Of a stretch of 64,000 bases of DNA, positions 8,317 through 17,150 are shown in pieces (position 1 is the first letter of the stretch; each line of letters opens with the position of its first letter). The notes under the pieces are model-generated. The model was not told where the DNA came from. It searched no databases and saw nothing but the letters and a program-made list of their open reading frames with translations. The position numbers and the translations under genes are program-made. The stretch lies in contig NZ_SJSM01000012.1 in assembly GCF_004331685.1 (NCBI RefSeq), forward strand, positions 1 through 64,000, written 5' to 3'. Source of the stretch: Pedobacter hiemivivus (GTDB taxonomy: Bacteria > Bacteroidota > Bacteroidia > Sphingobacteriales > Sphingobacteriaceae).

Positions 8317-9622
8317 AAGGAGAAATGAATTTCAATATGGTCGACAAAATAAGCCCGTACAATACAAAGCTGATAAAAATGATAAAACCTGGCTGTAATG
8401 CGGTATTATTTGTTGTAATTACATTTAAGTCATCACTTTTTATATTCAAACTCTTTAACTGGCTGTCTAACAAACCATTTAAGCCGATATACACCATCAG
8501 GATTGCTATAACTATAACATCTGCCATGCTCCACTTGCCTGACTGAAATGCAAAATATCTTATGATTTTGTTCTTTGCAATTTCCCTTTTGCTAAGCAGA
8601 TGGATGCCTGTTGCACTAAGTTTCATGATTGGAAAGAGTATGCTGAACACCAATATCAGAATGCCGACTAAAACCGAATCAATACCAGATTGACTGATCA
8701 GTATTTTTACTACTTCCAAAATACTTTTACTCTGGAAGAATAATACCTGGTTCTCGAAAATCACATGTTCGCCCAATAGCACAAAGTCCAGCGCTTTAAT
8801 ACGCGCATCGACCTCGATCATAGAGGCAGTCAAACCGATAAAGAGAAGAATAAATGCGAACATCAATGACATAATGAAAAGTGTCCCATGTAATTCAACC
8901 CGTTTTCTGAATATCCACCAAAGCCCCAATACGATGACGATGCAACCTAACATGGCGAATGAATAATTATAGGTTGCAGTTCTGATATGGGACAACGAGG
9001 AAATCAGTTTATAGTTTAATTCTTCCGCTGTGGATACTTGATATTTTTTATATACCTTATCGGTGGCAGCCTTCGTGGCAGCTCCAGCACTATCCAGGTA
9101 TTCTGCACGTTCAAGTGCATCAAACTTGTCCATTGCGATTTTACTTAAGTGCTTCTTATTAGTGGGATTATAAACTTTGTCAACAATCTCTTTCGCGAAT
9201 GAAGGAGCTTTCTGCTTTATATCATCTGTGTTTACAAAGGTTTTAAACAGGAACTTCTTAATTTTTCCATCAATAGTTTTTTTCGGTTTATTTATTAGAA
9301 CTTCAGCCTTGTCAATCAGTGTGCGGACTATTTTCTCAACTTCCTTCTGAAGTTCATTTTTTTGTTTTGGAGTAAGCGTAAAATCTCGTATCTGACGACT
9401 AATAATCGCCGATACCTTATCTCGCCACTGCTCAATAGAGAATAACCCTGAGCTAATGTTGTTAACATTCGAGTAATCCTCCTTAATTTCTTCCTGTTGG
9501 TCAGACAGCTGGTATAACTGGTAACCAAAATACCCTTCAAAGGATAATAAAATGGAGAGCCCGCAAATTAGTAAGAGTCTTGCAACAATCAGTTTCTTGT
9601 TAGAATTAGGGATTTCATGCAT
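8306..9622 (-). CDS. PqiA-like membrane protein, first of a tandem pair
   Basis: The 438-aa protein has the same architecture as its downstream paralogue: an N-terminal helix (about 10-30), a large coiled, Lys-rich soluble domain (about 40-215), and a C-terminal bundle with WWIFRKRVELHGTLFIMSLM and GKWSMADVIVIAILMVYIGL. The region SIEQWRDKVSAIISRQIRDF aligns with SVDQWREKMANVVDGKVNDF in the paralogue, so the pair arose by tandem duplication. It is the promoter-proximal gene of a two-gene minus-strand operon; the upstream region 9623-9739 is shared with the divergent DUF421 gene. Function is unproven; an envelope lipid or stress role is inferred from the PqiA resemblance. Confidence 0.6.
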   Translation of the reverse strand: MHEIPNSNKKLIVARLLLICGLSILLSFEGYFGYQLYQLSDQQEEIKEDYSNVNNISSGLFSIEQWRDKVSAIISRQIRDFTLTPKQKNELQKEVEKIVRTLIDKAEVLINKPKKTIDGKIKKFLFKTFVNTDDIKQKAPSFAKEIVDKVYNPTNKKHLSKIAMDKFDALERAEYLDSAGAATKAATDKVYKKYQVSTAEELNYKLISSLSHIRTATYNYSFAMLGCIVIVLGLWWIFRKRVELHGTLFIMSLMFAFILLFIGLTASMIEVDARIKALDFVLLGEHVIFENQVLFFQSKSILEVVKILISQSGIDSVLVGILILVFSILFPIMKLSATGIHLLSKREIAKNKIIRYFAFQSGKWSMADVIVIAILMVYIGLNGLLDSQLKSLNIKSDDLNVITTNNTALQPGFIIFISFVLYGLILSTILKFISPYEH

Positions 9623-9739
9623 AGGCTTCGATCGATCATGTAATTTTAGTTTAATTCTTTTTGTTCAACAAATTAGAATTGAGATTTGTTTTCGTTTCTG
9701 AAACAATATTCACGCTATAGGTGTTAAAAATATTTATCT

Positions 9740-10471
9740 ATGAAACTATTTATGATGGCATTGGTATTTCACTTAACTATGACTTCAATTAACTGGACTA
9801 GCTTTTTTATAGGGGAAGAAGATTGGATATTTTTATTGGAGATATCTCTCCGCACTATAATAATGTATTTTATCATTCTTATTGGTTTGAGACTTTTAGG
9901 GAAACGAGGAGTGAGGCAGCTTTCTGTTTTTGAACTCGTAGTGATCATTAGTCTCGGTTCTGCCGCCGGAGATCCAATGTTTTACAAAGAGATAGGGTTG
10001 TTGTTTCCAGTTGTTATTTTCGGAATCATTGTTGGTGCCTACAGACTCACAACTTATTTTATGGCAAAGAGTAAAAAATTTGATGACTTGGTTGAAGGAA
10101 AGTGCGTTTATTTAATTGTGGAAGGTGAATTTTCTATAGATGGGTTTAACAAAGAAAGCCTGGCTCAAGATGAATTCTTTTCAGAACTTCGCCAACAGAG
10201 TGTATCTCATCTGGGACAAGTTGAAACTGCTATATTAGAGACATCCGGTAATTTAAGTATATTCTTTTATCCCGATGAAAAAGTGAAATACGGTCTACCA
10301 ATAATGCCAGCTCTGTTTGAAAAAGCGAATGAGCGGGTTTTTGAGCTCGGGAAGTATGCCTGTACGCATTGCGGAAATATTTTACATCTACAGCCTTCAA
10401 TTGAACATAATTGTGATAAGTGCGGACACAAAAAATGGATTAAAGCTCTAAAAACCTGTAGGGTAAGGTAA
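9740..10471 (+). CDS. DUF421/YetF-type membrane protein with C-terminal zinc ribbon
   Basis: The 243-aa protein has three N-terminal membrane helices (between about 25 and 110) with the DUF421 signature GLRLLGKRGVRQLSVFELVV and SLGSAAGDPMFYKE. A small cytoplasmic domain follows (about 115-200; EGKCVYLIVEGEF). The C-terminus adds CTHCGNILH and CDKCGHKKW, two CxxC pairs about 18 residues apart that would bind one zinc ion; typical YetF proteins lack this extension. The start could be the ATG at 9740 or the one near 9779. Function of the family is unknown. It is divergent from the PqiA-like operon. Confidence 0.75.
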   Translation: MKLFMMALVFHLTMTSINWTSFFIGEEDWIFLLEISLRTIIMYFIILIGLRLLGKRGVRQLSVFELVVIISLGSAAGDPMFYKEIGLLFPVVIFGIIVGAYRLTTYFMAKSKKFDDLVEGKCVYLIVEGEFSIDGFNKESLAQDEFFSELRQQSVSHLGQVETAILETSGNLSIFFYPDEKVKYGLPIMPALFEKANERVFELGKYACTHCGNILHLQPSIEHNCDKCGHKKWIKALKTCRVR

Positions 10472-10477
10472 TTTTAG

Positions 10478-11593
10478 CTATCCGTGAACCGGAAGTGTAA
10501 ACCAGAAAGTGCTACCCTGGCCAGGTTGACTGTTAACACCAATATCTCCACCATGTTGTTTAATGATCTCCGCTGAGACGTAAAGTCCGATACCAAAGCC
10601 TGATATATTTTCCGTTTTGCTGGTTTTTATCCTGGAATGAGGTTTGAAGAGTTTGTCAATATCCGTTTGTTCTATCCCGATTCCGGTATCTTTAATATTT
10701 AATTTTAATTTTGTTTTTTCTTGCTGGCAAGAAACCTCGATTGGTTTTTTAGGTTCAGAGTATTTAACCGCGTTACTGATCAGGTTAATAATCACCTGCT
10801 CTATCTTTTCCCGATCTGCATTTACAACTCTCCCTTCACATGGCAGTAACGTGATTACATGTTCAGGAGAAATATCGCTGTGTTCCTCGATTACTTCCTC
10901 TAACAGTTTACTCATATCAAAATCCATTTTAGTTAAATGGATCTTGCCGGATTCTGCCCCTGAAAAATTCAAAAAACCATTGATCATGGTAGTCATTTTT
11001 TTGACCTGTTTTTCCAGTTTGGATAATGCACCGATCGTGAAGCCGTCTTTTTTTTGCTTTGCCCATTTGTTGAGCAATTGGATGTAAGCTTTCAATGCCG
11101 TTAGTGGTGTTTTAAGCTCGTGGTTAACCATGCCAATGAATCTGTTCCTGCGAAGTTCAATTTGCTTAAGATCAGTAATGTCCATGATCACACCTGAGAA
11201 TTGTTTGTTTCCAGCTGACGGTTGATCTGAGCCACCCAATACCCTGAGCCAACGCTGCTGCTGATCATGAAATCCGATCACTGGATATTCCAGATAAAAT
11301 GTTTCCTGTCGGTTCTTGGCTTCTTTCATGATACGGATTACTTTTTGCCTGTATTTTTTTGGTATTTGGGCAAGAAGTGCTTCAAAGGAAGGCTGTTCTT
11401 GGGGATGGTAACCATGAAGTTCTTTCATGCGTATAGAGGAAAGAAATGTTCCTGTCCGTTCATCTATAAACCAGGTGCCTATATTGGCGGCTTTTATTGC
11501 GAGCTTAGGAATATCGGGTAACTGGAACAGTGCACTCTCGTCAGGATTGAATTTAGTGTTTTCCTGATCTTCTCTTCCCGTATTTTTTTTCAT
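10478..11593 (-). CDS. PAS-domain sensor histidine kinase
   Basis: This 371-aa cytoplasmic kinase contains a PAS domain (about 30-145, ending GVIMDITDLKQIE), a HisKA segment with the phospho-acceptor His158 in MVNHELKTPLTALKAYIQ, and a HATPase (NLISNAVKYSEP, DTGIGI, GFGIGLYVS). It has no membrane helix, so it senses an internal or bound signal. No response regulator is adjacent. It converges with the DUF421 gene 6 bases away and lies downstream of the lysine operon, separated by 116 bases. Confidence 0.9.
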   Translation of the reverse strand: MKKNTGREDQENTKFNPDESALFQLPDIPKLAIKAANIGTWFIDERTGTFLSSIRMKELHGYHPQEQPSFEALLAQIPKKYRQKVIRIMKEAKNRQETFYLEYPVIGFHDQQQRWLRVLGGSDQPSAGNKQFSGVIMDITDLKQIELRRNRFIGMVNHELKTPLTALKAYIQLLNKWAKQKKDGFTIGALSKLEKQVKKMTTMINGFLNFSGAESGKIHLTKMDFDMSKLLEEVIEEHSDISPEHVITLLPCEGRVVNADREKIEQVIINLISNAVKYSEPKKPIEVSCQQEKTKLKLNIKDTGIGIEQTDIDKLFKPHSRIKTSKTENISGFGIGLYVSAEIIKQHGGDIGVNSQPGQGSTFWFTLPVHG

Positions 11594-11709
11594 TTTGCAG
11601 TATCTACAGTTTTTCTGTACGCCTTAAAAGTACCGTATTTTTTTGATTTCCAATTAAATGCTTTGATAAAAGGTGCTTTATTGAGCCTGTGAGAAAAGTA
11701 AAATGAGCC

Positions 11710-14661
11710 CTACAGCAATACCGCTTCGGGGCTTTTTTGTCTAACCAATGCACTGAACAAAATTTCGACCGGATGGAATGCTTTTCTTGATGTGCCATCT
11801 TTGATCTGATGTCGGCAACTGGTTCCTGTGGCTGCTATAATTACTTCTTCAGTTTGTTTTCTAACATCCGGGAACAATACAAGTTCGCCAATCTGCATGG
11901 ATAGCTCGTAATGTTCCTTTTCATATCCAAATGAGCCTGCCATACCGCAACACCCAGAAGGAATGGTTTGTACCGTGTAATTTTCAGGAAAAGAGAGTAT
12001 TTGTTCAGTAGCTCCCAGGGCATTAAAAGCTTTCTGCTGGCAATGGCCATGCAATTTGATGGATTGGGATGCAGTAGTAAATTGCGACTTCAAAATATTT
12101 CCTTTTTGGATCTCTTTGGCTAAAAACTCATCAATCAGAAATACGTTTGCTGAGAGGTTTTTTGCAGCTTCCAGCTGTTCTTCATTCACCAGATCCGGAT
12201 ATTCATCTCTGAAGGTCAGAATTGCGGAAGGCTCAATCCCCACAAGTGGTGTTTCAGCTGTGATCAGCTTACTTAAGCACCATACATTGTGCTGTGCAAT
12301 TTTCTTCGCTTTTCGCAATAGCCCTTTAGAAATGGATGCTCTGCCGCTTTCCAAATGCTTAGGTATGATGACTTCATAACCTAAGGCTTCAAGTAGCAGG
12401 ATTGCCTTGATGCCAATTTCTGTGTCCTGGTAATTGGTAAATTCATCACAAAAAAGATAAACCTTCCTATTGAAGTTTTTTAGCGGTTTAGAGGTGCGCT
12501 GATGTTTATTAAACCAGTTTTTTAGGGTTGTATGATACATTTCCGGCATGCTGCGCTGAAGCGCAAAACCTGCCATTTTTTTTACCGTAGCACTTAAAAA
12601 TGAGCTTGTCACGGTCCAGTTGTATAATGATGGGATTACTGAGCCCAGACCTGCAATGCGGCTAAAATTAGCGATTAAGCGCGATCTTAAAGGGATGCCG
12701 TTCGCATCCTGGTAATGCTGTAAAAATTCGGCCTTCAACTTGGCCATATCTACATTAGAAGGGCATTCTGATTTACATCCCTTACAACTCAGACAAAGAT
12801 CGAGTACTTCTTTAATCTCTTGGTGATCAAACTTATTGATCTGGTCAGAATGTGTCAAAAAGTTCCTCAGGATATTCGCCCGTGCTCTTGTTGTATCTTT
12901 TTCGTCGTGAGTAGCCATGTAGGAGGGACACATCGTTCCGCCGGCCAAATGCGATTTTCTGCAATCACCTGAACCGTTACATTGTTCTACGTGTTGCAAC
13001 ATGTTTTGTCCCGCATAGCGGAATATGGTTTTAAAGGTAAAGTCTTTTTGACCAGGCGTATACCTCAGCATGGTGTCCATTGGAGGCGTATCGATGATTT
13101 TACCGGGGTTAAAGATTTGTTTCGGATCCCAGGTATGTTTCACTGCTTTGAGTAATGCATAATTCTTTGATCCGATCATCTGCTCAATAAACTCCCCCCT
13201 TAACCGGCCATCTCCATGCTCACCACTTAATGAGCCCTTATATTTTTTTACCAGGGCAGCTATTTCCTCAGCAATGGTGCGAAACATTTTGTTGCCCTCT
13301 GCTGATTTGAGGTTCAGGATGGGACGTAAATGCAATTCTCCAGAGCCTGCATGTGCATAATGCACGGAGTACAAGCCATGTTTTCTAAGTATTTCATTAA
13401 AATCACGAATATAAGCTGGCAGATCCTGTACATCTACAGCAGTGTCTTCGATTACCGGTACTGCCTTTTCATCACCAGGTAAATTGCTCAATAAGCCAAG
13501 ACCGGCTTTTCTGAGCGACCATATCTTTTTGGTGTCGCTTCCAAATAACAAAGGGAAATGGTAGCCTAAACCTAGTTCACGTAGCTCAGCTTCAACTTTT
13601 TTCGCAATTTCTTTTACCTCATTTTGGGTATCCCTCGCATATTCAATCACCAGTAAAGCTGCCGGCTCTCCCTGAACAAAGAAGTTGTTTTCCCGCTGTT
13701 CGATGTTATCTCTGGTACATTCTAAAATATAATGGTCAATCAATTCAACAGCATTCGGCTGGTGTTTCAGGGCTACTAAATTTGCCTTTAAAGCTTCTTC
13801 CAAAGTATGGAAATGCACGCAGAGCAAACCGGAATGTTCGGGTGGGAGGGGTTCCAGATTCAGCTTGATCTCTGTAATGAAGGCCAGGGTGCCTTCTGAT
13901 CCTGCAATCAGCTTACAAAAGTTAAAATCTTCTCCATCAGCTGAAAAAGGGGCACTGTCAAGCAAAATGTCTATTGCATATCCTGTATTGCGCCTTTCTA
14001 CGCTAGGTTTTGGAAATTCCTTTCTGATTTCCTGCTGATTTTTATAATCCCCTAGTAAGGTTCTGATGGATCGGTATAAGGATGCCTCTAAGGTGTTTCC
14101 TTCACCTTTAGCGATGAAATCATCAAAGCTAAGCGCCTTAAATATCGCTTCAGAGCCATCGCTCAATAGCGCTGTGATTTCAAGGGTATGTTCTCTTGTA
14201 CTTTTGTAAACAATGGAGTTGGAGCCACAGGAGTTGTTACCAACCATGCCGCCAATCATGGCACGGTTGGCTGTTGAAGTTTCAGGACCAAAAAACAATC
14301 CAGCGCTTTTCAGGTAACTGTTTAATTCATCTCTTACTACCCCTGGCTGTACCTTTACCCAACGTTCTGTGGTATTGAGTTCCAGAATCTTATTGAAGTG
14401 TCGGGATACATCTACTACAATGCCGCTACCTACTACCTGGCCAGCAAGTGATGTCCCGGCAGTACGGGGAATCAATGAAGTACCTTCTCGATCGGCAAAA
14501 TTGATGAGTTGCTTAAGGTCGGCCACAGAATGGGGTATGGCTACCGCAAGCGGCATCTCCGAATAAGCAGATGCGTCAGTAGCATACAATACCCTGGTCA
14601 TTTCATCTGTATAAAATTCGCCATCCATCGATCTGGCCAGTAACTCAAGCTGCTCTTTCAT
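11710..14661 (-). CDS. FAD/Fe-S D-2-hydroxyglutarate dehydrogenase (YdiJ-like)
   Basis: The 983-aa fusion has an N-terminal FAD-binding PCMH domain (IPRTAGTSLAGQVVG; GGMVGNNSCGSNSIVY), a C-terminal FAD oxidase domain (YAHAGSGELHLRPIL; SGEHGDGRLRGEF), a ferredoxin segment near 615-640 (CLSCKGCKSECPSNV), and a CCG heterodisulfide-reductase-like domain near 900 (PSGCCGMAGSFGYE). This matches the YdiJ class of D-2-hydroxyacid dehydrogenases, which oxidise D-2-hydroxyglutarate to 2-oxoglutarate and pass electrons to the respiratory chain. It is the last gene of the lysine operon. In that context it removes the D-2-hydroxyglutarate made by the DUF1338 enzyme. D-lactate is an alternative substrate for the family; context favours 2-hydroxyglutarate. 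Confidence 0.85.
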   Translation of the reverse strand: MKEQLELLARSMDGEFYTDEMTRVLYATDASAYSEMPLAVAIPHSVADLKQLINFADREGTSLIPRTAGTSLAGQVVGSGIVVDVSRHFNKILELNTTERWVKVQPGVVRDELNSYLKSAGLFFGPETSTANRAMIGGMVGNNSCGSNSIVYKSTREHTLEITALLSDGSEAIFKALSFDDFIAKGEGNTLEASLYRSIRTLLGDYKNQQEIRKEFPKPSVERRNTGYAIDILLDSAPFSADGEDFNFCKLIAGSEGTLAFITEIKLNLEPLPPEHSGLLCVHFHTLEEALKANLVALKHQPNAVELIDHYILECTRDNIEQRENNFFVQGEPAALLVIEYARDTQNEVKEIAKKVEAELRELGLGYHFPLLFGSDTKKIWSLRKAGLGLLSNLPGDEKAVPVIEDTAVDVQDLPAYIRDFNEILRKHGLYSVHYAHAGSGELHLRPILNLKSAEGNKMFRTIAEEIAALVKKYKGSLSGEHGDGRLRGEFIEQMIGSKNYALLKAVKHTWDPKQIFNPGKIIDTPPMDTMLRYTPGQKDFTFKTIFRYAGQNMLQHVEQCNGSGDCRKSHLAGGTMCPSYMATHDEKDTTRARANILRNFLTHSDQINKFDHQEIKEVLDLCLSCKGCKSECPSNVDMAKLKAEFLQHYQDANGIPLRSRLIANFSRIAGLGSVIPSLYNWTVTSSFLSATVKKMAGFALQRSMPEMYHTTLKNWFNKHQRTSKPLKNFNRKVYLFCDEFTNYQDTEIGIKAILLLEALGYEVIIPKHLESGRASISKGLLRKAKKIAQHNVWCLSKLITAETPLVGIEPSAILTFRDEYPDLVNEEQLEAAKNLSANVFLIDEFLAKEIQKGNILKSQFTTASQSIKLHGHCQQKAFNALGATEQILSFPENYTVQTIPSGCCGMAGSFGYEKEHYELSMQIGELVLFPDVRKQTEEVIIAATGTSCRHQIKDGTSRKAFHPVEILFSALVRQKSPEAVLL

Positions 14662-14693
14662 CAGTTAATTTCGGGTAATAAGGTAAGGATGAC

Positions 14694-16223
14694 TTACAAA
14701 TCAAATTTTATTCCTTGCGCCAATGGTAAGGTATTGGAATAATTGATGGTATTGGTTTGCCTGCGCATGTAACCTTTCCATGCATCCGATCCACTTTCTC
14801 TTCCACCACCAGTTTCTTTTTCACCGCCAAATGCTCCGCCTATTTCAGCACCAGAAGTACCAATGTTCACATTGGCAATACCGCAGTCCGAACCATTTGC
14901 TGATAAAAATTGCTCAGCTTCACGCAGGTTTAAAGTCATGATAGCCGAAGACAATCCTTGTGGTACATTGTTCTGCATATTTATTGCTTCTTCAATGTCG
15001 CTATATTTCATCACATACAGTATCGGTGCAAAGGTTTCTTCCTGTACAATTTCGTAGTGATTTTCGACTTCTGCAATACATGGTTTAACATAGCAGCCGG
15101 ATTCAAAACCTAGACCATTAAGTACACCGCCTTCAACCAGGAAGCGTCCGGATTGTTGTTTTATCTTTTCAATACAACTCAGATAAGTAGCTACTGCATC
15201 TTTATCAATTACTGGGCCTACATGGTTATTTTCATCCAGTGGATCTCCGATCTTAAGCTGACCATAGGCCTTTACCAGTCTTGCGGTAAAATCGTTATAT
15301 ACATCTTTATGGATGATCAGTCTGCGTGTAGAAGTGCAACGTTGTCCCGCAGTTCCTACTGCACCGAATAAAGCGCCAATTACCGACATTTCCAGATCTG
15401 CATCTTTGGATATAATGATGGCATTGTTACCACCAAGTTCCAGTATCGTTTTTCCGAATCTGCCAGCTACAGCAGCGGCAACCAATCTCCCAACTCTTGT
15501 TGAACCGGTGAAGGAAATAAGTGGAATACGTTTGTCCTGATTCATCAGGTTACCACAAGGATTTCCGGTGATTAGACTGCTAATCCCTTCAGGCAGGTCG
15601 TTTGCCTTTAAAACTTTTGCCATGATATGCTGACAGGCAACCGCACATAAAGGTGTTTTTGAAGAAGGTTTCCATACGCAGACATTACCACATACTAAGG
15701 CTAAGGCCGTATTCCATGCCCAAACAGCTACAGGGAAGTTAAAGGCAGAAATGATACTTACAATCCCCATTGGGTGCCATTGCTCATACATGCGGTGGTT
15801 TGGTCTTTCAGAATGCATGGTTAAGCCATATAGCTGGCGGGATAAACCTACTGCGAAATCACAAATGTCTATCATTTCCTGTACCTCGCCCAATCCTTCC
15901 TGTAGACTTTTACCCATTTCATAGGAAACTAAAGCGCCCAGATCGGCCTTATACTCACGTAAAGCATCTCCGAACTGACGTACGATGTCGCCACGTTTTG
16001 GTGCTGGTACATTTCTCCACTGTAAAAAAGCCTGTTGTGCCTGTTGCATTACCGCTTCATAAGCATGCTCATCTGTGGTTTGTACTGTTCCTATTACCGC
16101 TCCGTTTACAGGAGAATAGGAGGTAACCACTGAACCCTGTGCAGGTAGCCATTTTGTACCTGTCGAAGTACCTGAATTGTTTGCTTCAATACCCAGTCTG
16201 GTTAATATATCTTTAAGGTGCAT
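14694..16223 (-). CDS. L-aminoadipate-semialdehyde dehydrogenase (ALDH7-type)
   Basis: This 509-aa NAD(P)-dependent aldehyde dehydrogenase has the antiquitin (ALDH7) pattern: SAFNFPVAVWAWNTALALVC, WKPSSKTPL, FTGSTRVGR, the general-base Glu in LELGGNNAII, and the catalytic Cys near 293 in GTAGQRCTSTRRL. ALDH7 enzymes oxidise 2-aminoadipate 6-semialdehyde to 2-aminoadipate. It lies between D-2-hydroxyglutarate dehydrogenase (32-base gap) and the DUF1338 enzyme (14-base gap) in one operon, which supports the lysine-degradation role. Length is normal for the family. Confidence 0.9.
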   Translation of the reverse strand: MHLKDILTRLGIEANNSGTSTGTKWLPAQGSVVTSYSPVNGAVIGTVQTTDEHAYEAVMQQAQQAFLQWRNVPAPKRGDIVRQFGDALREYKADLGALVSYEMGKSLQEGLGEVQEMIDICDFAVGLSRQLYGLTMHSERPNHRMYEQWHPMGIVSIISAFNFPVAVWAWNTALALVCGNVCVWKPSSKTPLCAVACQHIMAKVLKANDLPEGISSLITGNPCGNLMNQDKRIPLISFTGSTRVGRLVAAAVAGRFGKTILELGGNNAIIISKDADLEMSVIGALFGAVGTAGQRCTSTRRLIIHKDVYNDFTARLVKAYGQLKIGDPLDENNHVGPVIDKDAVATYLSCIEKIKQQSGRFLVEGGVLNGLGFESGCYVKPCIAEVENHYEIVQEETFAPILYVMKYSDIEEAINMQNNVPQGLSSAIMTLNLREAEQFLSANGSDCGIANVNIGTSGAEIGGAFGGEKETGGGRESGSDAWKGYMRRQTNTINYSNTLPLAQGIKFDL

Positions 16224-16237
16224 ATGTTCTAAATTGG

Positions 16238-17143
16238 TTAATCTTTTGTTTGTTTGATATAGGTGCTTTCAAATATTTTATCTGCATTGTCCGTCTCGAA
16301 GCCTTCACGTCTGTGTTCCTGCTTAATTGCTGCCAGGGGTAGATTCTTAAACTCCGGCAGAACCAGGCGCTCAGAAAACTCCACATAACTACCTGCAATA
16401 GGCATGGTTTCAGCTTCTATAAAGATAGCGTCTTTCATTTCTGCAACCGTACTGCTCTGGCGCAATAAGCCATCCGGACTAACCTTAATGATTCCACCCG
16501 AACTGTTTAATTTCAATCCCAGGGATTCCACAAAGCGGTTAAAATCTTCAAGTGTATTGTAACCCGCTTTCAGATCATGTACACTTATGGTATAATGGTT
16601 CAGGTAATAACGGTTGTAGATTACCCAGGCAGCATATTCACTTTCTTCCAATAAAATCCGGTAATCTTCTATAGAAGGCAATGTCCATAAGGGCTGATGG
16701 AAAAATTCGCCAATCTCCTGGCCATTATCCAGATCCAATGCATCTACAGGATCCTGATGGATGTTGCGGGTGTAGTTGTGAATTATTTCCTGCGCTTTTT
16801 CCGATAGATCGTTTACAATCAGCTCGCTCATAAATATCCGGGGATACTCAGGCGATGGGGGAGCATACCAGTAAGCATTTAGCTTTTTTCCTTCAAAATG
16901 GTAGTAATCCATCTTTTTGTAACCTTGATGCAAAAAGATCTTTTCGAAAGAAGCAATGCCCAAATGCCGAACACCCAATGTTCTGAAGGCGATATGGTCG
17001 TTCACAATATCCTGCTGCCTCGCAATCACACCTGATGAAATTAAAGCATTGGTAATCATTCTGACTGCAGGAACCTGTTGTTCATAACGCTCAAAGAGTA
17101 TGTTGAGAAAAGTATCCAGGGGTTTTTCTTTATCAAAATTCAT
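16238..17143 (-). CDS. DUF1338 2-oxoadipate dioxygenase/decarboxylase (HglS-like)
   Basis: The 301-aa protein belongs to DUF1338 (YdcJ/HglS family), Fe(II) enzymes of the vicinal-oxygen-chelate fold that turn 2-oxoadipate into D-2-hydroxyglutarate. Visible candidate metal ligands are His50 in NDHIAFRT, His183 in NHYTISVHDL and Glu255 in YVEFSERL. Arg54 lies four residues after the first His, the same spacing as His70/Arg74 of the Pseudomonas enzyme, where the Arg selects the substrate. At 301 aa it is shorter than the Pseudomonas form. The product is the substrate of the dehydrogenase encoded downstream, so gene order supports the reaction. Confidence 0.85.
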   Translation of the reverse strand: MNFDKEKPLDTFLNILFERYEQQVPAVRMITNALISSGVIARQQDIVNDHIAFRTLGVRHLGIASFEKIFLHQGYKKMDYYHFEGKKLNAYWYAPPSPEYPRIFMSELIVNDLSEKAQEIIHNYTRNIHQDPVDALDLDNGQEIGEFFHQPLWTLPSIEDYRILLEESEYAAWVIYNRYYLNHYTISVHDLKAGYNTLEDFNRFVESLGLKLNSSGGIIKVSPDGLLRQSSTVAEMKDAIFIEAETMPIAGSYVEFSERLVLPEFKNLPLAAIKQEHRREGFETDNADKIFESTYIKQTKD

Positions 17144-17150
17144 AATTTGT

